A DNA stretch of 64,000 bases from Variibacter gotjawalensis. Lineage in GTDB: Bacteria > Pseudomonadota > Alphaproteobacteria > Rhizobiales > Xanthobacteraceae. This document shows, piece by piece, positions 1 through 7,962 of the stretch; position 1 is the first letter of the stretch; each line of letters begins with the position of its first letter. The notes below the pieces were generated by a model. The model ran no database searches. It was given only the letters and a program-made list of their open reading frames with translations, and was not told the origin of the DNA. A program made the position numbers and the translations under genes. Where the stretch lies: contig NZ_AP014946.1 of NCBI RefSeq assembly GCF_002355335.1, positions 620,001-684,000 on the forward strand, written 5' to 3'.

Positions 1-1205
1 CCCTTCGCCGACACATCGCCGAGCCAGTTGAGCCGCTCAAGCCGTGCGCCGTTGCCGAGATGGAAGCGCGCCACCGCATCGACCGGGCCGCCGCGCTTGT
101 TCTTCGCATGCAGGAAATACCAAGCGGCCGCGCGCAGCATCGGCTCGCGCGCGCGCTCCACCAGATCCGGCTGCTTCCACCAATCCGCCGTATCGATCAC
201 AGCGAGCGCCGTGCGATCGGCTTCCGGCAGTGCCGTCGACGCCGCATTGCCGCGCTCGCGGCGCAGCCATTCGGCAAAGTTCGGCACCGGCGAGAGCGTC
301 ACGAATGTCGAAAGGCGCGAGCTTTCGCGCGACACTTCTTCGACGACTTGCTTGATCAGGAAGTTGCCGAACGAAACACCGGCAAGGCCGCGCTGACAGT
401 TCGAGATCGAATAGAATGTCGCGGTCGTCGCGCGCGCGGGATCGAGCGTGTCGCGCTGCGTCGCCAGTACGGGTTCGATCGCGGAGGGAATTTCACGCGA
501 CAGCGCGACCTCGACGAAGATCAGCGGCTCGTCGATCAGCGCAGGATGGAAGAACGCGTAGCAGCGGCGATCCGGCAGATCGATGCGGCGGCGCAATTCG
601 TTCCAATCGTGGATCGCGTGCACGGCCTCGTAGCGGATAATCTTTTCCAAGATGTTCGCCGGCGTCGACCAATCGATGCGGCGCAGCACCAGGAAGCCGC
701 GGTTGAACCACGACGTGAAGAGATGCACGAACGCATCGTCGACCGCGCCGAGATCGGAGCGATGATCCATCGCGTCGATCAACTGTTCGCGCATGCGCAC
801 CAGCGCGGCGGTGCCGCCAGGCGCAAGGTTGAGGCGACGGAACAATTCGATACGCCGCGCTTCCGACGCATCGTGCAGACGCGCCGCATTCTTCTCGCTC
901 GGATTGTCCTGATAGGCCTTGATCGCAGCCTCGAGTTGTTTCGGCTCCGGCCCGAACTTCTCCGCCAGCGCCTCGAAAAAGGCGACGCGTGGCCCGGTCG
1001 TCAATTCGGCGTAGCGATTGAGAATCTCGCGTGCGAGCGCCACACCGGACGCTTCGCCGCGCCCCGACAGCAACTCCTCGCACAGCGACAGAAATTGCGC
1101 GCTGTCTTGCGGCGCCGCGCCGCGTCTTTCCCAGGCCCGATCATAAAGCGCACGACCACGTTCCGTGATCGTCTGCAGCATGTCACCGAAGAAAGAGTTG
1201 CTCAT
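1..1205 (-). CDS. Malonyl-CoA decarboxylase (C-terminus cut by window edge)
   Basis: Decarboxylates malonyl-CoA to acetyl-CoA. The 401 visible residues, read from the ATG at 1205, match the malonyl-CoA decarboxylase family: an N-terminal helical region (about 1-200), then the catalytic domain with FFHPALIDEPL near 218, the YSIS segment carrying the expected catalytic serine near 266-268, GVSFGNFLIKQVV near 276, and FHLGNGA with the expected catalytic histidine at 382. The end of the protein lies beyond base 1. It is divergent from the CoA-transferase starting at 1453, with 247 bp of shared upstream DNA, so the two may be co-regulated in malonyl-CoA or acyl-CoA metabolism (inference). No malonyl-CoA synthetase or malonate carrier is visible beside it. 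The frame is open throughout with no frameshift. Confidence 0.92.
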   Translation of the reverse strand, partial: MSNSFFGDMLQTITERGRALYDRAWERRGAAPQDSAQFLSLCEELLSGRGEASGVALAREILNRYAELTTGPRVAFFEALAEKFGPEPKQLEAAIKAYQDNPSEKNAARLHDASEARRIELFRRLNLAPGGTAALVRMREQLIDAMDHRSDLGAVDDAFVHLFTSWFNRGFLVLRRIDWSTPANILEKIIRYEAVHAIHDWNELRRRIDLPDRRCYAFFHPALIDEPLIFVEVALSREIPSAIEPVLATQRDTLDPARATTATFYSISNCQRGLAGVSFGNFLIKQVVEEVSRESSRLSTFVTLSPVPNFAEWLRRERGNAASTALPEADRTALAVIDTADWWKQPDLVERAREPMLRAAAWYFLHAKNKRGGPVDAVARFHLGNGARLERLNWLGDVSAK

Positions 1206-1452
1206 GAGAAATCCTGGAAGGCTAGCTTAAGAACTTGCGAGTCGGTCGCGTCTGTTGCTTCGAGTTTAGCACGGCGGAATGACCCTGCTGCAACGCACAA
1301 CATCGTATCACTTTTTCAGCAACCCCCGATATGGACAAGAGCGCGCAGCCGGGCCAGAGACATGCCTTAACGCTGTCCGGACGCCCCAGAAGGCGCGAGG
1401 ACCGCTCAATAATGCGGCGGGAAGCCGCGCGTTCCGCCGAAGGAGTGTTTTG

Positions 1453-2625
1453 ATGCCCGGTCCGTTGTCTGGTGTGCGTGTTCTCGAGCTGGCTCGTATT
1501 CTTGCAGGCCCATGGGCCGGCCAGGTGCTCGCGGATCTCGGGGCCGACGTCATCAAGGTCGAACGCAAGGGCGCCGGCGACGACACCCGCGGGTGGGGCC
1601 CTCCCTTCATGCCGGCCGCCGACGGCGGCAACCTGGGCGCCGCCTACTATCACGCCACTAACCGCGGCAAACGCTCGATCGAGATCGACTTCGACAGCGA
1701 GGAGGACCGCGCCATCGTCAAGAAGCTGGCCGCGAAGTCCGACATCCTGATCGAGAATTTCAAAGTCGGCGGCCTGAAGAAATTCGGCCTCGACTACGAC
1801 TCGATGGCGAAGGAATTCCCCAAGCTCATCTATTGCTCGGTCACCGGATTCGGCCAGACCGGCCCCTACGCGCCGCGTGCCGGTTACGACCTCTTGGTCC
1901 AGGGCATGGGCGGCATCATGGACGTCACGGGCAATCCGGACGGCGAGCCGATGCGCGTCGGCGTCCCGATGGTCGACATCTTCACCGGCACCTTCTCGGT
2001 GATCGGCATCCTCTCGGCGCTGCACGAGCGCGAGAAGACCGGCAAAGGCACGCATGTCGATTGCTCGCTGATCGAAAGCCAAACCAGCGTCCTCGCCAAC
2101 CAGGCGATGAGCTACCTCGCCTCCGGCGTCTCGCCGAAACGTCAGGGCAACTCGCACCCGGTCGTCGTGCCGTATCAGGTCTTCCCGGTCGCCGACGGCC
2201 ACATCATCATCGCCTGCGGCAACGATGGGCAGTTCGGCAAACTCTGCGGCGTGCTCGGCGAACCCGGCATCGCGCAGGAAGCGAAGTTCAAGACCAACTC
2301 GGATCGCGTCATCAACCGCAACGAGCTGATCGAGCGTCTCATCGCGCTCACCAGCAAGATCTCCCGCGCCGACATCTTGGAGAAGCTCGAAAAGGTGACG
2401 GTGCCGGCCGGCCCGATCAACTCGGTCGCCGACGTCTTTGCCGATCCGCACGTCATCGCGCGCGGCATGCAGCTCGCGTTACCGGAGGATAAGGCGAAGA
2501 ACGGCACCGTACCGGGCGTTCGCTCGCCAATCACCATCGGCGGACGCCCGATGGCGGCTCCGACCGCTTCGCCGCGCCTCGGTCAGCATACCGAGGAAAT
2601 CCTCCGCGAGATCGGCGAAGCGTAA
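1453..2625 (+). CDS. CaiB/BaiF-family CoA-transferase (family III)
   Basis: Moves CoA between acyl-CoA and a free carboxylic acid. The 390-residue protein opens with the typical PLSGVRVLELARILAGPWAGQ, followed by LADLGADVIKVE and the conserved GYDLLVQGMGG segment, where Asp146 is the expected nucleophile that forms the aspartyl-CoA anhydride. Length is normal for the family (about 380-400). The frame is open upstream to 1279, but the ATG at 1453 has AGGAG just ahead and starts exactly at the conserved N-terminus. The substrate cannot be read from sequence; formyl-CoA/oxalate, succinyl-CoA/mesaconate and carnitine enzymes all share these motifs. A divergent malonyl-CoA decarboxylase lies upstream, and an inverted-repeat terminator lies downstream. 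Confidence 0.93.
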   Translation: MPGPLSGVRVLELARILAGPWAGQVLADLGADVIKVERKGAGDDTRGWGPPFMPAADGGNLGAAYYHATNRGKRSIEIDFDSEEDRAIVKKLAAKSDILIENFKVGGLKKFGLDYDSMAKEFPKLIYCSVTGFGQTGPYAPRAGYDLLVQGMGGIMDVTGNPDGEPMRVGVPMVDIFTGTFSVIGILSALHEREKTGKGTHVDCSLIESQTSVLANQAMSYLASGVSPKRQGNSHPVVVPYQVFPVADGHIIIACGNDGQFGKLCGVLGEPGIAQEAKFKTNSDRVINRNELIERLIALTSKISRADILEKLEKVTVPAGPINSVADVFADPHVIARGMQLALPEDKAKNGTVPGVRSPITIGGRPMAAPTASPRLGQHTEEILREIGEA

Positions 2626-2628
2626 GGC

Positions 2629-2691
2629 GCGAATAGAGAGTAGCGAATAGCAAGTAGCTTGATTTCAACTATTCGCTACTCGCTATTTCGC
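2629..2691. terminator. Inverted repeat between convergent genes, likely bidirectional terminator
   Basis: A perfect 13-base arm GAGTAGCGAATAG (2638-2650) pairs with CTATTCGCTACTC (2669-2681) across an 18-base loop, and weaker pairing extends the stem to about 22 bases on each side. It fills the 73-bp gap between the convergent CoA-transferase and hydroxyacid dehydrogenase stops. There is no strong T-tract, so termination is inferred. The arms are AT-rich and contain the unit TAGCGAATAG almost repeated, unlike the GC-rich surroundings. Confidence 0.5.
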
Positions 2692-2698
2692 AATTCGC

Positions 2699-3679
2699 TC
2701 AGTCAAACACTTCCGGATTGATCGCATTCTCGCGGTTCGGCTTGCCGTCGAACACCGACAGCACATTCTTCGCCGCCGCGATCGACATACGATCGAGCGA
2801 CTCTTTCGTTACGCCCGCAAGATGCGGCGCGACGACGCAATTCTTCGCCTTGAGCAGCGGATGATCGACCGGCGCCGGCTCAACTTCGAACACATCGACG
2901 CCGGCGCCAGCAATCTTCTCAGCATTCAACGCATCCGCCAGCGCTTGCTCATGCACGATGCCGCCACGCGCCGTGTTGATCAGGATCGCGGTCGGCTTCA
3001 TCAACGCGATACGCTTCGCGTCGAACAAATTCACGGTTTCGGGATTCTTCGGGCAATGCACCGAGATGAAATCCGCTTCCTTCACGGCCGCATCGAGATC
3101 GGTGACCGGCACGCAGCCTGCCGCCTTGATCGCGTCCTGCGAGACGTAGGGATCGTAGACCAGCGTGCGCATCTCGAAGGCAACGCCGCGCTTCGCCGTA
3201 CGCGAGCCGATGCGGCCGAAGCCGATCACCAGCAGCGTTTTCTCAAACAAATCGGACGGGAAGATGCTGAGATTGTCGCGCCACTGCCCGCTGCGCACGC
3301 TCGAGTCGTTCTGCTGATTGCGCTTGGCGAGATGGAACATCATAGAGAAAGCCTGCTCGGCAACCGACGGCGAGTTGGCCGTACCGGCAATCATCAGCGC
3401 GATCTTCTTCGGCGTCAGCGCCGCGACATCGACCGTGTCGTAACCTACGCCGATACGCGCCGCGACTTTCAGCTTCGGCGCGACGGCGACTTCCGGCGCC
3501 TTCACGGGCGTGAGGCCCAGGATCACACCTTCCGCATCGGCCAGCATCGGATGGAAATCGGCGGGCTTGATCGCATTCTGAAACGAGATGACTTCGATAT
3601 CGCCGCGCGCTTTGAGGATATCCATCCCGGCTTTCGAGAGCGACTGAGCGACGAGTACTTTACGCGTGTTGACGGTCAT
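2699..3679 (-). CDS. D-isomer-specific 2-hydroxyacid dehydrogenase (NAD-binding)
   Basis: Reversibly oxidises a D-2-hydroxyacid to a 2-oxoacid with NAD(P). The 326-residue protein has the two-lobed family layout: substrate lobe about 1-105 and 290-326, Rossmann lobe about 106-289. The dinucleotide loop GFGRIG is at 153-158. The catalytic trio is complete: Arg238 in NTARGG, Glu267 in DVFEVEP and His286 in APHLAGV. The ATG at 3679 is chosen because upstream in-frame sequence has no family similarity and a GGGGAAG lies ahead of it. Related to phosphoglycerate dehydrogenase and glyoxylate/hydroxypyruvate reductases, but it lacks the C-terminal ACT domain of biosynthetic SerA, so a catabolic hydroxyacid role is more likely. 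It stands alone, convergent with the CoA-transferase. Confidence 0.9.
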   Translation of the reverse strand: MTVNTRKVLVAQSLSKAGMDILKARGDIEVISFQNAIKPADFHPMLADAEGVILGLTPVKAPEVAVAPKLKVAARIGVGYDTVDVAALTPKKIALMIAGTANSPSVAEQAFSMMFHLAKRNQQNDSSVRSGQWRDNLSIFPSDLFEKTLLVIGFGRIGSRTAKRGVAFEMRTLVYDPYVSQDAIKAAGCVPVTDLDAAVKEADFISVHCPKNPETVNLFDAKRIALMKPTAILINTARGGIVHEQALADALNAEKIAGAGVDVFEVEPAPVDHPLLKAKNCVVAPHLAGVTKESLDRMSIAAAKNVLSVFDGKPNRENAINPEVFD

Positions 3680-3803
3680 TTCTTCCCCGATGGCCTTCTG
3701 CGACCGATGTCGCGAGCCTGTTGTTGAAGTTTGCAAGGGGTTATCGCCACGCGCCAGAGCGCTTGGCAAGCGCATTTTTCGGTGGTCCGCCTTGCACGCG
3801 GAC

Positions 3804-3831
3804 AAGAAAAAGGCCCGGCGAACCGGGCCTT
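3804..3831 (-). terminator. Rho-independent terminator of the 3857-4303 gene
   Basis: Read on the minus strand, a 9-bp stem AAGGCCCGG / CCGGGCCTT with a TTCG tetraloop (3810-3831) is followed by TTTTTCTTG. The tetraloop, GC-rich stem and U-tract are textbook. It lies 26 bp past the stop of the membrane protein. Confidence 0.85.
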
Positions 3832-3856
3832 GAAAAGTTACGCTGGAGATTAGTTT

Positions 3857-4303
3857 TTAGCGGGCGACCGGGCGCCAATGCTCGTCGTGAGCTTCCTCTT
3901 CCTCATGCGGATGCTGCGGCTCCGGATCGAGCAGGCCGAAGATCACGCCAAGGAGGAGGCCATAGGCGAGATGCACGCCGAGCATCACGGCCGGAGCACC
4001 GAGCCCGATATTGACCCCGAAGAGACCGGCGCGCGTCAGCGGCGCAAGCGCCGTCATCAGCACGAGCCAAGCCGTCAGGCTGAAAATCGCGCCGCGCATC
4101 CAGTTCGCGCCGGGAAGAAAGCGTTGCACGGCACCGTAGCCGGCGCCCCAGAGGAAGGTGCCGACGAGGAAATGCACCAGCCAACCGACGGCCGGGTTGG
4201 TTGCGTCCGATGCGTTGGCAAAACGCGCAATCGGGTGAAACACGGACGACAAAATCAATGTCGCCATGAACCCCGCAATAATGCCTCGACCGATCAAATC
4301 CAT
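3857..4303 (-). CDS. Small four-helix integral membrane protein of unknown function
   Basis: A 148-residue protein. Four hydrophobic segments are visible: about 3-22, 40-60, 71-90 and 100-124. A short acidic and histidine-rich tail follows (PEPQHPHEEEEAHDEHW), probably cytoplasmic and possibly metal-binding. The layout resembles the small DUF6789/YagU-like membrane proteins, but I cannot assign it firmly. It begins with MDLIGRGIIAGFMATLILS, ends at a clear rho-independent terminator, and is monocistronic. No function should be inferred. Confidence 0.75.
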   Translation of the reverse strand: MDLIGRGIIAGFMATLILSSVFHPIARFANASDATNPAVGWLVHFLVGTFLWGAGYGAVQRFLPGANWMRGAIFSLTAWLVLMTALAPLTRAGLFGVNIGLGAPAVMLGVHLAYGLLLGVIFGLLDPEPQHPHEEEEAHDEHWRPVAR

Positions 4304-4649
4304 CTCGCGTCCTCAGCGACGGCTAGTGCCGTGTTCAAGACGCAGATGCGCCCCTACCGACAACTAGAACTTGCACGCCTTGCGAGCGGTTCCCCGTCCA
4401 AGCCTCCCGCGCGTTTTCGCGCATGTGCTTCTCAGACCTGATGAAATTATCACGCTGCCTAAGCTTCCCGCATTCGCCTGGCGCAGGGCTGGTACGCCGC
4501 CGCACACATGCACGATTTGCTAACGAATGCCGCAAGGCGTTGAAATGGAACACTTTTGCTGCAGTTAGCGGGTGGACTAAACGGCCCCGCGTGGCAGACT
4601 GCGGATTAAATCGCGTTCATGTGAAGACGCGAACCGGCAGGAGGAAACG
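4304..4649. other. 346-bp intergenic region without a recognised gene
   Basis: Separates the divergent membrane protein (minus) and the ABC-type binding protein (plus), so both promoters must lie here. Two short reading frames (4335-4553 minus, 4423-4674 plus) overlap each other, have no plausible ribosome site, and show no recognisable protein pattern. Base composition is somewhat more AT-rich around 4430-4560 than in flanking genes, as expected for a promoter region. I see no palindrome or repeat of note. Confidence 0.6.
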
Positions 4650-5690
4650 ATGCGGCGCTTCGCTTGGAGCTTGATTCTCGCCGTCACCGCCATCGCACAA
4701 CTTACGATCGCTGCCAGCGCACAAGCGCCGTCACCGAGCGCGCAGGCGCCCGAGCTGTCACGCGTTCGCCTTGCTGTCGGCGGCAAGCCCGCGATGTTCT
4801 ATCTGCCGCTCACCGTTACGGAGCGCCTCGGTTACTTCAAGCAAGAAGGCCTCGACGTCGAGATCTCCGACTTCCCGGGTGGCGCTCGCGCGCTGCAGGC
4901 GTTGATGGGCGGCAGCGCGGATGTCGTCACCGGCTCTTACGATCACACGATCCAGATGCAGGCGAAAGGACAAGCGATCGTCGCGGTCGCGCTGCTCGGC
5001 CGCTATCCGGGCTTCGTGCTCGGCGTGCTCAACGCCAAAGCCGCGAACTACACTGGACCCGCGAGCCTCAAAGGCATGAAGATCGGCATCACGGCGCCGG
5101 GCTCGTCGACGCATTTCATGGTGCTGCACATGATGGCGCGTGCCGGATTGAAACCGACCGATGCGTCCCTCGTCGGCGTCGGCGCGGGCCCCGGCGCGGT
5201 CGCCGCCGCGCAGCGTGGCGAGATCGATGCGATCCTCAACGCAGACCCCGTGATCAGTGCGCTCGAAGCGCGCAATCTCATCAAGGTCGTCGCTGACACG
5301 CGCACCGAGAAAGGCACGCTCGACGTTTACGGCGGCCCGATGCCGGCCGCCGTGCTTTACGTGCCACCCGCATTCGCGGAGAAAAATCCACGCACCACGC
5401 AGGCGCTCGTCAACGCGCTGGTGCGCGGCCTGAAATGGATTCAGGCGAACAGCGCGGAGGAGATCGCCAAGGTGATGCCGGAAGAATACGCGCTCGGCGA
5501 CAAGGCGCTTTACGTCGAGGCGATTAAACACAGCATCGCGATGTATTCGCCCGATGGCCGCCTCACCGCGAAGGGCGGCGAGACCGCTTACGATGTTCTC
5601 AAAGCTTTCGATCCCGCCGTCGGCGGCGCGACGATCGACATAGCGAAGACCTTCACCAACTCATTTGTCGAGAAAGTTCCGGCCCGCTGA
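4650..5690 (+). CDS. ABC transporter substrate-binding protein, NitT/TauT type (SsuA/NMT1-like)
   Basis: A periplasmic ligand-binding protein of 346 residues. It has a Sec signal peptide (MRRFAWSLILAVTAIAQLTI, cleavage probably near ASAQ at 23-26). The mature part has the NMT1/SsuA pattern: RLAVGGKPAMFYLPLTVTE, then GYFKQEGLDVEI and an aliphatic ligand-binding fold. The start has a strong AGGAGGAAACG ribosome site. Such proteins bind sulfonates, nitrate, bicarbonate or thiamine precursors; the ligand cannot be told. No permease or ATPase gene is adjacent, so it is an orphan in this window. It precedes the thiolase/DUF35 pair by 104 bp on the same strand, and may or may not share a transcript with them. 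Confidence 0.88.
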   Translation: MRRFAWSLILAVTAIAQLTIAASAQAPSPSAQAPELSRVRLAVGGKPAMFYLPLTVTERLGYFKQEGLDVEISDFPGGARALQALMGGSADVVTGSYDHTIQMQAKGQAIVAVALLGRYPGFVLGVLNAKAANYTGPASLKGMKIGITAPGSSTHFMVLHMMARAGLKPTDASLVGVGAGPGAVAAAQRGEIDAILNADPVISALEARNLIKVVADTRTEKGTLDVYGGPMPAAVLYVPPAFAEKNPRTTQALVNALVRGLKWIQANSAEEIAKVMPEEYALGDKALYVEAIKHSIAMYSPDGRLTAKGGETAYDVLKAFDPAVGGATIDIAKTFTNSFVEKVPAR

Positions 5691-5794
5691 ACTCCGCCGG
5701 CGATTTTTCACTCGCGTATCGCCGAGCAAAACCATTCGGCTTCCGCTGCGCAAATTCGTTCGCTAGCCTTCAGCAAGAACAATGAGAGAAACGC

Positions 5795-6964
5795 ATGACC
5801 ATTAAGGGCAAAGCCTACATTGCGGGCATCTACGAACATCCGACGCGGCACGCCGTCGATAAATCGCTGCCGCAACTCCATGCCGAGGTGATGCGCGGCG
5901 CGCTCGAAGACGCCGGGCTGAAGCGCGAAGACATCGACGGATATTTCTGCGCCGGCGACTCGCCGGGCCTCGGGCCGCTCTCGATGGCCGACTATCTCGG
6001 CCTCAAGCCGAAATACATCGACTCGACCGAGACAGGCGGCTCGTCCTACGTGCTGCACGTCAACCACGCCGCAAATGCGATCGCACAAGGCCGCTGCTCG
6101 GTCGCGCTCATCACGCTCGCCGGCAAGCCGAAGGCGGACGGCATGGCGACCGGCACCGCGCCGCGGGTCGCCAACGTCGCGGCGCCGGACGTCGCGTTCG
6201 AATTTCCCTATGCGCCGACCATCCTCAACATCTACGGCATGTGCGCGATGCGCCACATGCACGAATTCGGCACCACACGCGATCAACTATCGTGGATCAA
6301 GGTCGCAGCGTCGCATCACGCGCAGCACAATCCGAACGCGGTGTTGAAGAATGTCGTGACGGTCGAAGAGGTGAATGAGTCGCCGCTCATTTCCGATCCG
6401 CTGCGCCGCCTCGACAGCTGCGTCATCTCGGATGGCGGCGGCGCTATCATCGTGGTGAGCCCCGAAGTGATGAAATCGCTCAAGCGCCCGCGCATCAAAT
6501 TGCTCGGCGCCGGCGAAGCGCTCAAGGGGCAACTCGGCGGCAAAGTCGACATCACGTATTCGGCTGCGCGTTTCTCAGGGCCGGCGGCGTTCGAAGAGGC
6601 GGGCATCAAACCGTCCGATATCAAATACGTGTCGATCTACGACAGCTTCACCATCACGGTGCTGATGCAGCTCGAAGACCTCGGATTTGCGGAAAAGGGC
6701 AAAGGCGGCAAGCTTGTCGCCGACGGCAACTTGATATCGGGCGTCGGCAAATTGCCGTTCAACACCGACGGCGGCGGCCTCTGCAACAACCATCCGGGCA
6801 ACCGCGGAGGCCTCACGAAGGTGCTGGAATCGGTGCGTCAGTTGCGCGGCGAAGCGCATCCGGCCGTACAGGTGAAGAACTGCGATCTCGCGCTGGCGCA
6901 CGGCACCGGCGGATTTCTCGGCACTCGCCACGGCAGCGGCACTGTCATCATGGAGCGCGAATAA
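5795..6964 (+). CDS. Thiolase-superfamily protein (SCP-x/lipid-transfer type), apparently lacking the nucleophilic cysteine
   Basis: 389 residues with thiolase fold landmarks: MTIKGKAYIAGIYEHPTR at the start, HAEVMRGALEDAGL and DIDGYFCAGD in the N-terminal half, and NNHPGNRGG plus ALAHGTGGFLGTRHGSG in the C-terminal half. Where a classical thiolase has its reactive Cys in the first half, this protein reads STETGGSSYVLHV (78-90), so normal Claisen chemistry is doubtful. This pattern is known in lipid-transfer-type thiolases that work with a DUF35 partner, for example the retro-aldol step of steroid side-chain breakdown. Its stop overlaps the start of exactly such a partner by one base (TAATG at 6962-6966). 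The substrate is unknown; a hydroxyacyl-CoA or similar thioester is a reasonable inference. Confidence 0.87.
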   Translation: MTIKGKAYIAGIYEHPTRHAVDKSLPQLHAEVMRGALEDAGLKREDIDGYFCAGDSPGLGPLSMADYLGLKPKYIDSTETGGSSYVLHVNHAANAIAQGRCSVALITLAGKPKADGMATGTAPRVANVAAPDVAFEFPYAPTILNIYGMCAMRHMHEFGTTRDQLSWIKVAASHHAQHNPNAVLKNVVTVEEVNESPLISDPLRRLDSCVISDGGGAIIVVSPEVMKSLKRPRIKLLGAGEALKGQLGGKVDITYSAARFSGPAAFEEAGIKPSDIKYVSIYDSFTITVLMQLEDLGFAEKGKGGKLVADGNLISGVGKLPFNTDGGGLCNNHPGNRGGLTKVLESVRQLRGEAHPAVQVKNCDLALAHGTGGFLGTRHGSGTVIMERE

Positions 6965-7356
6965 TGAGCGAAGAACGCAAACTTCCCGCGCCGCAGGTGA
7001 CGCCGGAAACAAAACCGTTCTGGGATGCGGCCCGCAACGGCAAGCTGCTGATCGGCCGCTGCGAGGCCTGCGGCGAACCGCATTATTACCCACGCGCGCA
7101 CTGTCCGCACTGCTTCTCCGACAAAGTGAAGTGGGTCGAGGCAAAAGGCTCCGGCACGATCTATTCTTTCAGCGTGATGCGCCGCTCAAAGCCGCCTTAC
7201 GTCATGGCTTACGTCGCGCTCGACGAGGGCGTGACCGTAATGACGAACATTGTGGAGTCCGATTTCGACGCGCTGAAGATCGGGCAGAAGGTGAAGCTCG
7301 TTCACAAGCCGACCGAAGGTGACGGACCGCCGATGGCGATGTTCCGGGTGACTTAA
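6964..7356 (+). CDS. DUF35 OB-fold / zinc-ribbon acyl-CoA-binding partner of the thiolase
   Basis: 130 residues: an N-terminal helix (about 10-27), a rubredoxin-like zinc ribbon with Cys33, Cys36, Cys47 and Cys50, then an OB-fold domain (about 55-130) containing GSGTIYSFSVMRR and KVKLVHKP. This is the standard DUF35 layout. Family members form complexes with thiolase-like proteins and are needed for their activity or stability. Translational coupling to the thiolase (one-base overlap) supports a stoichiometric complex. Its stop codon overlaps, tail to tail, with the ParE toxin gene on the other strand. Confidence 0.9.
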   Translation: MSEERKLPAPQVTPETKPFWDAARNGKLLIGRCEACGEPHYYPRAHCPHCFSDKVKWVEAKGSGTIYSFSVMRRSKPPYVMAYVALDEGVTVMTNIVESDFDALKIGQKVKLVHKPTEGDGPPMAMFRVT

Positions 7357-7646
7357 TTACGAACCCAACGATCCGGATCGCGTTTGCCGTGGACAATCGC
7401 GACGACGAGAATGCCGTCGTCGATCGGCTCGTAAATAATCAAATACGGTCCTTCGGCGAAGATACGCGCCTTTGGTCCAATTTCCGGACGTGCTGCAAAC
7501 ATCAGCGGATTGTCTGCCGCCAGCAGCAACCGATCACGAATACGCACGAGCAAAGCGTTAGCCGCGCTCAAATTGTGCGGCGATATCGATTCCCAAATCT
7601 CACTCAGATCGTTCTGCGCACGAATAGATAGACGATAATTACCCAC
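7353..7646 (-). CDS. parE: ParE/RelE-family toxin of a type II toxin-antitoxin pair
   Basis: 97 residues with the ParE pattern: YRLSIRAQNDLSEIWESI at the start, RDRLLLAADNPLMFAARPEIG in the middle, and a C-terminal strand set ending VVAIVHGKRDPDRWV. ParE toxins poison DNA gyrase; some relatives are ribosome-dependent mRNases, so the target is not certain. The start is GTG at 7646, and it overlaps the antitoxin gene by 8 bases, a common arrangement. The gene is lower in GC than its neighbours, in keeping with acquisition by transfer. It is tail-to-tail with the DUF35 gene. Confidence 0.88.
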   Translation of the reverse strand: MGNYRLSIRAQNDLSEIWESISPHNLSAANALLVRIRDRLLLAADNPLMFAARPEIGPKARIFAEGPYLIIYEPIDDGILVVAIVHGKRDPDRWVRN

Positions 7647-7911
7647 GACCCCTGCGTTTCGCGTTCAATTCAATCAACAAAGTATCGATATTCCCCGGCG
7701 CAATGCCGCTAGCTTTGCCTTCTTGGTAAGCCTGCTTCAATCGCTTCGTTTCGAGAGTTCGCAATTCCTCTCGATGTTCCCAAAGGCGGAGCGCGTCGCG
7801 CACAATTTCACTATTCGACGCATACGCGCCGCCATCGACGGCTTTCTGCAGCCGCTTAACTTGCTGCGGCGTGAGGGAAATCGTGAGCGTGCGCATTGGT
7901 TGAGTCTTCAT
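7639..7911 (-). CDS. parD: ParD-family ribbon-helix-helix antitoxin
   Basis: About 90 residues. The N-terminal ribbon-helix-helix reads TLTISLTPQQVKRLQKAV then YASNSEIVRDALRLWE, the ParD DNA-binding fold. The C-terminal charged helix (HREELRTLETKRLKQAYQEG onward) would wrap the toxin. The ATG at 7911 is chosen; a TTG at 7917 and an ATG at 7896 are also possible, and no strong ribosome site decides. It precedes and overlaps the toxin. A perfect 17-base palindrome lies 28 bp upstream, which fits autoregulation by the antitoxin dimer. Confidence 0.87.
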   Translation of the reverse strand: MKTQPMRTLTISLTPQQVKRLQKAVDGGAYASNSEIVRDALRLWEHREELRTLETKRLKQAYQEGKASGIAPGNIDTLLIELNAKRRGRG

Positions 7912-7939
7912 AATCAACCAATACCACGCCCAACAAGAA

Positions 7940-7956
7940 CTAACAATAATTGTTAG
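7940..7956. promoter_or_regulatory. Perfect palindrome, likely ParD operator
   Basis: CTAACAAT-A-ATTGTTAG is an 8+1+8 perfect inverted repeat in the 51-bp gap between the antitoxin start and the stop of the TPP-enzyme gene. It is AT-rich in a GC-rich genome. ParD-type ribbon-helix-helix dimers bind such short palindromes over their own promoter, so autoregulation is the natural reading; binding is not shown here. Confidence 0.6.
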
Positions 7957-7962
7957 GTAGTC

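Noticed and set aside
60-1370. A 436-codon plus-strand frame at the window start
   Set aside because: Antisense to malonyl-CoA decarboxylase, whose motifs are clear on the minus strand.
4335-4674. Small genes in the 4304-4649 gap
   Set aside because: Two overlapping short frames on opposite strands lack ribosome sites and recognisable features.
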